Source: Muricea muricata (lineage: Eukaryota > Cnidaria > Anthozoa > Malacalcyonacea > Plexauridae). Taken from it: DNA of 64,000 bases. Below the pieces are notes generated by a model. The model was given only the letters and a program-made list of their open reading frames with translations, ran no database searches and was not told the DNA's origin. The stretch spans positions 48,209,559 through 48,273,558 of the forward strand of contig OY979718.1 in assembly GCA_963855995.1 (NCBI GenBank). The letters are read 5' to 3'. Numbering within the stretch: position 1 is the stretch's first letter; every line of letters starts with the position of its first letter. Shown here in pieces: positions 22,256-33,500 of the stretch. Position numbers and translations under genes: made by a program.

Positions 22256-22789
22256 TTAAGTGTTACTTTCTATTTCACTATTTGCATTGATTAAGGGGGG
22301 ATAAAACAATGTGAGGTAGGAACAAACTACCCAAATTTTATTGAGGTCTGATGACATTTTTAGTGGGAAAACATTACTTAGTATTTTATAACTTTTTATT
22401 CATTGTATCGCTCTTTCCACATGTACCCTGAGTGATGCTATCTTCCTTGTTTTAACTTCATCCTGAAGTGATAATTGTGGTGCCCCATCCAAGAATGGTG
22501 GTATATTTAGCCCAACACCAGGAGGCATCTCATTTTCTATATCAAACCCCCTGTCTGCCATAACTTGATCTCCAGACTCAAGTAAATTTAGAATACCACA
22601 ATCTTTGGTAATCTGTTTATCACTAGAACACCCCGCATAAAGCTCTGACACAAATGTAGGATAACCTGCTGGGGAAATGCCCAATAGTTCCTTAGCAGTG
22701 TTATGATTTTTGTATGCTGAGTATGTAGCTGACTGGCTTCGAAATGAAGTTGGTTGAGAAGTTCGAAATGAAATTATTTGGTTGCCCAT
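22256..22789 (-). pseudogene. DDE transposase (ISL2EU/IS5-like), N-terminally replaced, with nonsense mutation
   Basis: The minus-strand frame from 22789 reads ATYSAYKNHNTAKELLG, FVSELYAGCSSDKQITKDCG, QVMADRGFDIENEMPPG and LRVHVERAIQ, then TGA at about 22401-22399. The same frame then continues IKSYKILSNVFPLKMSSDLN to the family's usual hydrophobic end, stopping at 22256. MADRGF (Asp) and HVER (Glu) are the second and third catalytic positions of DDE_Tnp_4-type enzymes. The first Asp and the DNA-binding part are missing because the first residues (MGNQ) come from the inverted arm. A CGA-to-TGA change would explain the internal stop (inference). Nonfunctional. Confidence 0.82.
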
Positions 22790-23612
22790 TGTTTATTTTA
22801 TTTGAGGTGTTGGTTATTAAATGTTCTTTCAGCAACTCATGCGTAAAAGGGGGATGACATTGAGGTTTTTTGTCCACCCAATTGTCTTCAAACTATGGTC
22901 TTCTTGTCTTGTATTGTCCATTTGTTTACAAAAAATGCATTTCCAAAACGTTGGAAAAAATATTTGCCGAAGGAACAGTATCTGTTTACATTTTTGTGGA
23001 AATTTTAACTTGCCAAGAACAGGAAATAGTCCTTAAAAGTGCTTTTGACAACAGTGAAAATATTTTGAACAACAAAGCTTGTGTTGAGATATAAACATTT
23101 CGCGGCAAAACGGCCTCAATGTTTTGGTTTGTGAAAAGAACGTTTGATCAAGGATGTGTTGTTTTAGACCGAACAAGTATACAAGCAACTTCGCTTCTCA
23201 AGCCGCTAAAAACCACGCGATCGCCGTGTTTCTTTATGCAAATGATGAGCCATAAAGTTCCTATTATCCTAGAAGTAATTTAACCAGGTACTCACCTTTA
23301 TGCTATGAAAAACAGCAAAATTTGTGCCTGACTCCTTCGAAAATTGGTCATTCCTCATTTCGAGAATCCCGTACGGCATGTTGAATATTTCAGAATCAGT
23401 AGCTTGTATAAACCAAAAACTTCGCACAAATATAGAACAAGACGTACAGATTTCTTGAAAATTTAAATTGAGTTGAACAATGATTTGTATTTTCCATAAA
23501 TTTGAATTAATGAAGCTCCCCGTGCTTGAAAAAATTCGGTCGCCATGTTTAGCAAAATTCTGTTCGGTAACTAAACTACCATGATGCTTTGCAATTCCGC
23601 AATTGGCCCAAT

Positions 23613-24513
23613 GCCACCAAAATATGACCTATTTTCAAAAGCTCTTTTCGACCCTTTAACTTCGTGTTTTAGAGCCAGTTAGGTGCTAAATATTTTCTGG
23701 GTAGATTGAAATTTCATGTACCTCAACTTTCTAGGACGTCGAGTAAGATTTTAAAATATTTTTTGGCTGCTAAAAATGAAAAACAGTTTCGGCAAAAACT
23801 TTGTGATGAAATATCTTTTTTAAACAACTGATACCTTTCGAGTTTTAACCGTTAGATGGAAGAGGCTGCCAAGAACTATCCGTAACCGAAGTTTAAAGCT
23901 TTAAAACTAATGCTATCTGACGAAAAATATAAGTTTTATACGTATTTTTAAATCAACCATACAAATACACCACTTTGAAAACCTCGATTTACTCACGTTT
24001 TAAAAGGGCTACAGCAAAGACTAAAAGCTCAAAATAAACAACGATACCTGGACTTTAGCACAAGATAAGTTTTGGAAGTGTTGAAATGTTTTAAAGCAAT
24101 ATATTCTTGAGTTGAAGAGCGTAGTTTGCTTCGTAGTTTGCTTCGGCACGTTGAAACTTTCGTCATTTTCCAGAGTAAAAAACTGATAGCCCTCAATTTT
24201 TTCTGTAACTATGTGTAGAATAGTCAGGAATATCCAGAAAACCAGGATCGAATCTTTAAAATTGAAGTCTTGTGATGAAAATTCTCATTTTTCATGTATA
24301 TTTTCGCTCAAAAACAAACTTTCACTCCTCGTAACTTTCCCCAGTCCTTTCGAACAAGCCATTTTCCCCGCGCGGTTCCCGCCTTTTGCTTCAAATTTGG
24401 CTTCGTCCGATCATAGGACGAAAACATAAGAGTTATCGTTCCAGTTGTATTAGAGTTCACTGGGTTGGTTACGGCGTTGTTCAGCAGTGCATGTATAAAC
24501 GAAGGATGTTATT
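23613..24513. promoter_or_regulatory. Upstream region of the TMEM131-family gene
   Basis: This 900-bp stretch between the transposon end and the first ATG at 24514 has no other gene. It must contain the promoter and 5' UTR unless non-coding exons lie farther away. I see no TATA box at a clear spacing. The transposon insertion at 23609 lies directly next to it. Confidence 0.4.
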
Positions 24514-27500
24514 ATGAAGTTCTTCACCACTATATTTCTTATTCTTTGCATTTTTTCTACGTTATTGGTGACACTCACGCAGGGGACATGTCAATGCAAC
24601 CAGATGATTCATCCAGGTAAATATCTTTCAGCAAGTATTCGAGTATTTAGTATTTACTTGATCGTTCAAAGATACTTTTTATGGACACAGACATGCTTCC
24701 AGCAGGCTCAAAGCCTCACGATTTTCATTGCTATCATACGATAAAATTTACAGTTGTTAACATATTTTTAATTGGAAATTCTATGCTCATTTTTAGGCGT
24801 GTTTTCTGGAGAAAGAATGACGTTTGTCGCCGAGGTGAGTTTGCCGTACTGGCAGCAGACATATGTCATGTTGTGTTTTGGAACTGGTAGTATTGTGTAC
24901 AGAAACGCTATAAGTTCTGTCGAAACAAACATACTCTAAATACGATCAAATGACATTATAAAGTACAATATTTTTTAAATAAAACCAAGGGAATGCGAAA
25001 CTGACGTTCGTATAGCATTTTGCATAAAAAGAATATGTGTAGTACATTGATTCGTTGTTGAACGCCTATATAAGTTTGTGTTGTGTGTGTGGTTGTATTT
25101 ATTTCCGCTCTTAACATGTGTATTTTCCTTATACAAGGGGCATCAATGCTATTTACGAGTCTTCACAAATCTTCTAACTTTGTATTTAAAACAAAAACAT
25201 TACGTAGCATAAATTCTAGATTGATTTATCTTTGTTATTTCCTTGTAGGCAAATCATGACCGTGAAACGAGGTAACGTTTGTTTTGTAGTTTTAATTTTC
25301 GTTTTATTTTGATTCCTTAAATTTTGAATTCATTCAAATGTTCCACACCCGGAATGCATTTAAACGTGCGAGGGAAAAAAATAAACTTTTTGAACTGAAA
25401 GGGCACTAAATATTTGTCCAAGAGTTGACAACTGCATTGCCAGCCGCCAGCACGTATCCAATGAATGCCTTCACGAATCTTGCTTCACTTATCACGCAAA
25501 CTATCATGATAAAAAGAAGATAGCAACGTGGGCAAGGTACTTCATTTTGAATAGTTTCTAGGTTTATACGTCTGTTCGAATAAGACGTTTTTGTTCTTTA
25601 TGCGTTTTTGACAGCTATTATTTTAGTGGCTTTTCGTTAGTGTATTACATGACAACTGTTTTATAGTATATGCGAGTAAAGCTTGCTTAGTAGGGTAATT
25701 TGTTCTTCTCTAGGTCTGATAACGATGGCAAACAGTCACTTAACATGGGAGCCATCAGTTTCGAGCCACAGTACCTTGATTTTGGCGAGCAGTAAGTAAC
25801 AGTTCTCTCTGTTGTATTAAAATTCTTGCAGAGTCATTTGTGCAGTAACACCTGCTTTGTTTACTTATTGTTGTCAAAGGCTGTAGCGCAGGAGAAACAC
25901 TTTCTTTTGTCCGCCTGAAACTTCTCTAACCTAGAGTTTCATGTAATTTATAAGAGTGTTAAAACTAGATATTAACTCTGACCAGGATTGAACTGCAAAT
26001 TTCAAAAAGTACAATCATTATGTCACTGACCCACTGTTGGGGCTGTTCAGAACAGAATACGAATTATTTGCTCATCCTGCTGTGTGTCAGCCAAGCAATC
26101 AATCATTATAATTTTAGATTATTTTCCTAAGTTGTGTTGCTTACTTGATCTTTACTAATATCAGTTAAAACTGTAGCCTATTCATCTGCCACTTTGTTTA
26201 TTAATGACCTAAATTAGATGACAATAAAGAAAGGTTGAAAGGGGCAGTTAAAGAGAGCAGGCATTGTGGTGTTCTGGTATAGAACTTAGCAGTCATTTAA
26301 AACCTAAAGTTGTTTTAATGTGAATGTTGATTTGCAGTAAAGAGAGATGAAATTGTTAAAATACACAATCATGTGGTTTTTGTCACATAGTTATGATGAT
26401 TGCAACACTTGTCAGTCGCATTTCTATTTTCTGCTGACTGTTTAACTGTCATTATATGGTGGGTAACAGTATAAAAATAACTTTTCCTTGTTGCAATGCT
26501 GATCTCGCTCATTATTATAGTCGTCAATGCAGATCAAAAGAGTAAATGCAGGATAAGTAGGTGGCATTTTTAAGATTTTGTTTCATCCTTGACCCCTTGA
26601 CATTTGTTGCCCAATGAAGAGACAATACATCGAGTGTACCCTTGTTTCTTATTTTTTTATATTTAATTTCAAGCGTGAAATATAAAGCCTTTGCTCTCAG
26701 ATTAAATCTTGCGTTAACAAACAATTCACAATTCCGATGAAATCTATAGGTTCCCTCATGTTTTATTTACAATACACAAAAATCTTCAGAGAAAAATAAG
26801 TGGTAAAATGCGTCACAAAGAAACCCCTCCCTAGATATATCCCTATAAATTAGTAGTTGGATAATCGTATTTGTCACTAATTTGACCTGTCCATCCATTT
26901 CCGCGTTGGCAAAAATTGCTGACCGAAATCTTAGCCAGGTCAGCATGTCTCCATAATTTTTTAAATTCTTTATTACCTGCAGAATCTGACCTTGTTTTTG
27001 ATGGATGGTGAATAATAGAGCCACTTGTTGAATTATCCATTGTTTATGTCATAAAATTTAAAATTTTTTAAAATTTTAAAATTTTTAATGTTATGTGTTG
27101 TTTGATAAATATATTTTTGCACTTTTTGAGGCCATTATTCATGTTCTTCACGCAGGGTTTTGCCTGATGTACCATAAAATTCTATAAGAAAGGAAAACTC
27201 CTGAGCTTTGAATTTATCTTGACACATTTACACATTTGAGTTTCTACTGCATGTGAACCTAGTGTTTCAATATTATATAGATGAAATTTGAAAAGCAAAT
27301 GAACGAAATTCTTTGTCAAGTTGATGCAATTTTGTTCGTATGTTTAAAGTTTGTATTCATTAGTATGCCAGTATCAAGGTATCTTGTACAAGGTGTGTCT
27401 AAAAGTTATGCTAATTACAATTTACACCCACTAATTAAACAGTTTCTGTACTTTCTTTGTTGTCTTTTGTGGACATGTAACCATTGGAAATTATTTAAAG

Positions 27501-30500
27501 GAAATTTTTTGCAGTAATTTCTCTTTTTCCCCTTGTGCCCTCGTGTACTTTAATGATTTCAAAAAATTATTATTGGATAATGTGGCTAGTTTATTAATTA
27601 TAACTAGTTTGTTTACTGCAAAAAATATTTGAATGACAATGATAATGAATGTTATTCCTGAAATTCAACTGCAATATCTGATAAATGCCTCCACTGTCAC
27701 TCTGCAGGTTCTACATTTCTTTTCAAATGTAAAAATACTAGTGAATGGTTCCTAGAATTTCACAATCAAATTATGCCAAAACTTAGTTGCTACTTAATGG
27801 AGATAGTGTTGTTGTTAATGCACTTAAATAACTTTGCTTAATGAGCCATTTATGCATGATCATGTGTTACTGTACAACAATTTCAGTTTCTGAAATTGCC
27901 AAATTTTAATTTGTTTTCGTGTGGTTAACACCCAGGTGCAGAACTTTGCTGCATTTTTTGTAATTTTTGTTAGCATATTTACAGTCTGACATCATCTACA
28001 ATTCACAAGCAGTAAAGCGTGTAGATTCACAACCTACGGAAAACTAATGAATAAAGAATGGTAGCACAACAGACCTGTAGTAACAGTATTAACCAAATAA
28101 TATATTAAAAAATAGCAAAGCTATATAAAGTCCATTTATTGACATAGCTGAATAATACTTTCTGTTTCAACCAGTATGCATTATCTGATCCATCTAACTA
28201 TACATGATAGACAATTAGACATATTGTTGACATATTGTTTTTAAACTTCATGCACATCAAATTCAACGCTTTTTTACTGTTGAGACAACTAGAGAAATAA
28301 AGTCATAGCAAAAACAAGTTGCTCTAAATTTAAAAAACAGCATTGTTTTACTTTCTCTATATAGCCCAAATAGATGTCACTATGTATTGTAACATTTTGT
28401 TTTATGATGAAAGATTTAGATTGTCTACAAATTCTCTTTTTCTCCAAGGAATAAGTAATTTAGTGACGACAAAACAATATTTACATTATAGCTATCGGTA
28501 TACTCATAATCAAACTTTAGACAATCAATTTGAATTTGTTTTCACGTTTCTTTGCACATTTTATTGACATTGTTTTTAAAGTGCTGTCAATGCGTACATC
28601 ATGCAGACTGCATGCAGCTGTTCAAAACATGCCTGTATGTGTCGATTTCTGATTGGCTGTCCTTTGGCAACCCAATAAAGTTCATTTCAATATTTTTTAG
28701 TAGAAATGTTTGTTATACATATTTGTATTTGGCCAAGACAAATTTGTTACAATTAAGTCATTAGCGAACATTAAATGCAAAATAGAAATTTATGCACGAA
28801 CTTGACATAACGAGTGTAAGAGTGTTTGTCTACGAGTGCAGAGACGATCCTCGCATAATGTGATTAGGACAAAGGTCTTTTAGAACCAATATACCCATAA
28901 AAAACAAGACTTGCAGTTGAAACTGTTAAATTTCCACTTAATTTTAAAGTCATTATACATGACTTCATTTCTTATTATTTGTTTATTTTCATATTTCTTT
29001 AATGGTGATGGGGGTTTTTAAACGTTAGCTTAGCCTTGGGTGAATCATTAACCTCCGTAATATCTACGAAGATTGACGACAGGTAGTGTAAAGGCCACGG
29101 CATTACTTACTCATATATTTGGCCTATTTCCGTCGACGGAATATAGTAGCTCTGGACCTGAACAAAGCTTCTTTGACTACGACGAAATGCAACTAAAATA
29201 GCTAAACACCGGGCGTTGTGTCGTCGTAAAATATTAGAAGTTTCGAACATTAACAGGAAACTTAAATATAAACATTAATATAGTTTGATTTCATTTTTTT
29301 TAGCTATTGCAGTGTCATTGAGATACTGTATTCTATACTGCAATTAATACAGTTTTTACAAGTTCAATTTCGGTATCTTATTCCGCCACTTTGCCTTTGG
29401 TATATAAAATTATCGACTTTCAATACAAATCGGTTGTGAGCACGCGCGTGTATACTAAGATTTGACTTGTATCATCTATACATGATGCATGAGCTTAGGG
29501 TTTGTTTATACTTTTGCATTATTACATATCTCAGCTGTGCCTGTAATAAAGATGCGCTATGTGACGCTGTGTGATTGGCTCTGCATGTACTGTATATACA
29601 TTGACATTACGTTTTCATAATTTTTATATGGCTTGTTTTTACCTCAATACTTCCGGGTTACTATTTTGTAATGTTTTTATTTCTATAAATCTATTGTTCC
29701 CAAGTCAAACTTGTTAACGAAATAATGTATAAATTATGCGGTAAGCATCGTAAAAAGCTTAGCTTTGGAGAAGCTATACAATTTATTTTCTGAACAATAT
29801 TGTGTCACCTGTTGCGGTTACTTATTTACTACAGGTATATACTGAACAAACGCATTTTGTGTGATTTCTTTATACTAAATGCTAGATGCAGGGTCAGATT
29901 TTTTCGTATTTGCATACATGCACAGTGTTTAATCCATCCCAAATGGTGGCAGATAAATCGTCTAATTTTTCAGGATTTAAGTGTGTTCCGATGATGGTTC
30001 GTGTGACTGTTGTTACTCTTGGGTGACATCCACACCGGGCTGGCTAAACCTGACCGCGGTGGCAACTAAATCTACGACCTTTGTCGCTAGCCAAATACTC
30101 TGCCAACTGAGCTACGCCAACTGAGCTACGTGTTCGGGTCGCTTCAAGTGTCGCAGAGTTTTTAGAGCTTTTTGTGCAGCTGTGGCTAATGACGATAAAA
30201 CTTTGGCGAAAGAGCCCTCGCGGCCTGTGTATTTGGGCGAGGACACGTAATAGCGAGGTGACCAAACGTAAATAAGAACTCACGACGATCTTGAGTAGGG
30301 TTTAATAAAAATTGTTGCGTGCGCCGGCCAAGATTGAAAACCCTGAGTATGTGCTATTTCAGAACTCCAGTTCCTTCAATATAAATTGAAAAAAATATGA
30401 ATTTTGAAGGCCAGTCTTCGAGGAATCTAAATCCTTACGATAACATACTTTAGCGTCTATTTTTTATGAAATATTGGCTATATATTTTTTTGTAGAAAGC

Positions 30501-33500
30501 TTGCAATAAGCTTGCTCACATGCATCCCCATTAGCTTGTCTTCATTAACGTTATAAATATTGTAACATGCACCTGCTGATAATCTCGTCTCTTATTTTGC
30601 TAAGAACGATAAGTATTCGATTGTCATTGGTCAAACTGAGCCAATGAAAATGATTGTTTCAAGTGGGTGCTAAATATCTCTTTTGAAGTAACTTACTACT
30701 CATGCACGCAGCTACTGATACATCGCTTGTTTAGAACGTAGTGCATGTAATGGGGGTCCATCCTAATGTGGAATCATCTATGAACTAGCATTATCTCCTG
30801 GCACTTTTCAGCTTGCTTTTCAATCGTCAATGCAGAAATATTATCTTTCTGTATGAACTCAGTATTGAATGTTACAGCTACAAAACTGTTGATTGTCTGA
30901 AATGCAACTCTCTCCCTAGTCCACTTCACTACTGCCATGTTGTTGGTAAAACGTTTCGGTACTTTATATAATAATTTGGCATAATTATTTTAAATGCTGA
31001 CTGCTGCTAAGGTCGCAGTAATAGGCTAATATTTCTGTGAAATGTATGTATGTGAAATCATGTGTGCATGGTATCTTGTAATCTTTGTAATATTTAAGTC
31101 AGTAGATCCAGCAAGGCTTTTTTAGGGGGGTGAAACGAACACTAGTCAATATTATTCTGACGTGAAAGGTTGGTTGTGCACGTTAGTCCTGGTATCTTTA
31201 TACAGGCAATAAAAATAGGACATTGAAATTGGCTATTTCGAAGTACTGTCTTATTTCATACGGTGGTTGAAAGTGAATGAATCCCCCACCCTTGCGCACC
31301 TCTTGACCAATACATGTAATGGTGCGCACCCCTGTGCAATCATGTAGTAAATCTATCACTGATTTTGGAAGGTGAAGGCAAGGTAATAAATGAATAAATA
31401 AATGAATACTAATATATAGACCCATTACAAACTATCGAGTTGTATAGAAACCCATTGTGAACTATAAAGTCGTGCAGAAAATATGAGCATGTCCCAACTT
31501 CCTCGCCTGGAGAAATAAGTTTCCAGCCTCTTAATCAATGCAATTAGTATAACATTAATGAATATTTCAGTGATTTATACTGGTTGTTTATATTGATAAG
31601 ATTGTTATACTGGTGGATACAAATACTATATAGAGTAAACAGGTGATATCCTGGGTGAAATAAGCAACCTTGCACAAAAATTAAAGTTATCACATACCAA
31701 ACAAGAACTTCTCGCCTCTTCCTATGACTTGTAGCCAGCCAGCTTTGCTCATATTTTCTGGAATGTTCATTATATTCTCCTCGGATGAGTTGGGTTATAC
31801 ATCTTTCTATCACAGGTCTATGGAAAACAAAAACTTCCTTAACTGCTTTTCGTACATATTTGTAAAGAATTGTGAGATATTTAGAACATCAGTCTGCTTG
31901 GCAAATCAAAGCCATATGTCCTTGGCCCAAACCATCGAGGCTCCTTTTTTTAATATATTCCCCATAATCCCTCGCGAATACCGTCCATCGCAGCCTACAA
32001 ATGAACCTCCTACATCTTATACCTACATTATTCCCAGTCTCGTGACGTCAACATTAGTATGTAATGGCTCGGATGTTATTGCATGGCCGACGATGCGTTT
32101 AGTATCACCGTTTGATTATGGTTTAGCATTGTTTTTTACGATTGCACAAAAAACCTCGTACAGAAATCCATTCACCAAATACTGACATAACTATATACCA
32201 ATTTTAGTTAATAATTTTATTTTATTGTTTCTAGGCCAGTTGGTATGCCGTCTGTGCATCATGTTGTGGTGATTAATCCCAGTAGTGACAAAGATCTTCA
32301 GCTTCAAGCTTTCTCTGGAGATAATACACACTTTTATATCTCATTTTCAAAAGATATTTCAGATATACAGCCACAATCACAGGTATGTCTTTCTTGCGCA
32401 CGCACTGTTTAGATAAGAAACCCTTTCTCAAACCTGTTCAAGTGACTTTTGATGAAAACTTCAAAGAATTCGCACGTAGAGTATTCTCGCACATAGCTAT
32501 ATGAAACCCTCAAAAAGTTCACAGTTCATAATTTACAATTTTTGGCTTTTCTAATTTTCTATTTACCTCCAATTATCATGCTTTGATTTTCCATTATGTT
32601 AATGAGAGTACTCTGACAAGCTTTCATGCATCCAATTAAAGTTACACTTGTGCACCCCCTTTATTTTGCACGGTGGTGGAATAGTCTCACACGTGCTCCT
32701 GAATCGTAAAGGAATATGCTTTGGTGATGACAAGACTGCATAGGGTGTACTTTATTTGGATACTAGATATAGCATACTCTGACGAAATAACGGAAAACAG
32801 TTTTAACAGCAAAAGCCATGTGCAATACAAAGTTGTTTAGTGAAAAAGTATTGCATGCATACCAGATTGACATTAAATGATACAATGATCTTTTATAAAA
32901 ATTTTTTCTCTTCTTGTAGGTCTTGTCACCTCTGTCCAACACAACACTAGATGTGGTATTTATTGCAAGAACATTTGGAAGTGTTGAAAATACATTATTT
33001 ATTCATACATTAAGTGGCGCCTATCCTTATCAAGTATGTGAAAATATAGTTGCGCTTACAGTATATGAACGCAACACGAACTTCTCTTATATAAATAAAA
33101 ATATTTTGTTGTAAGGTTCGTGGATATGGTGTGGCTAATCCTTACAGATTGCGTCCATACTTGGGAGCGAGAGTGGCACTAGATCATGTATTCACATCGG
33201 TATTGCACATGTATAATCCACATGATTCCACACTCCAGGTACTGGATATGGTTGTTTCTTTGCACTGGTATATTTTATACCTACAGTAATCCGGCATTTA
33301 ATATAAAATTATATATTATATATTATATAAACATTGGTTCATGCATGTTTCTATGATTCACTTCACGGGAAAGACAAACAGCACAGAAAACAAAGTTCGC
33401 CTTATATAAAGCTAAATTCTTCAATATACAGAATAATAATGGCTATACCGACATGTCGTATAGCGTGAATTTGTTATCTTTAAAGGTTACTGAAATCTAT

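Larger units (their letters stand above)
19955..23609. mobile_element. ISL2EU-like DNA transposon with 837-bp inverted arms
   Basis: The arms at 19955-20791 and 22773-23609 are equal in length and almost identical inverted copies, ending GGGCCAATTGCGGAATTGC. Both flanks read AAT (19952-19954 and 23610-23612), compatible with a 2-3 bp target duplication. Between them are a YqaJ-type nuclease gene (plus) and a DDE transposase relic (minus), tail to tail with 12 bases between stops. Pairing of a YqaJ nuclease with an IS4/5-like DDE transposase is the hallmark of the ISL2EU superfamily. The right arm replaces the 5' half of the transposase, so this copy cannot move by itself. Confidence 0.82.
25792..32234 (+). 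other. 6.4-kb intron 5 of the TMEM131-family gene
   Basis: The intron is bounded by GTAAGT at 25792 and CTAG at 32234. It contains a possible minus-strand gene relic at 26767-27040, a tRNA-derived SINE-like segment near 30045-30130, and protein-like minus-strand pieces near 31290-31380 and 31700-31830. The rest shows no supported feature. Confidence 0.7.

Noticed and set aside
30045-30130. Functional tRNA gene on the minus strand
   Set aside because: Only the A box is good. The B box is degenerate, the A-box segment is duplicated, and no acceptor stem forms, so SINE or relic.
31724-32185. 153-codon plus-strand open frame in intron 5
   Set aside because: No domain and no continuity with exon 6 at 32235; the opposite strand looks more protein-like but is broken.
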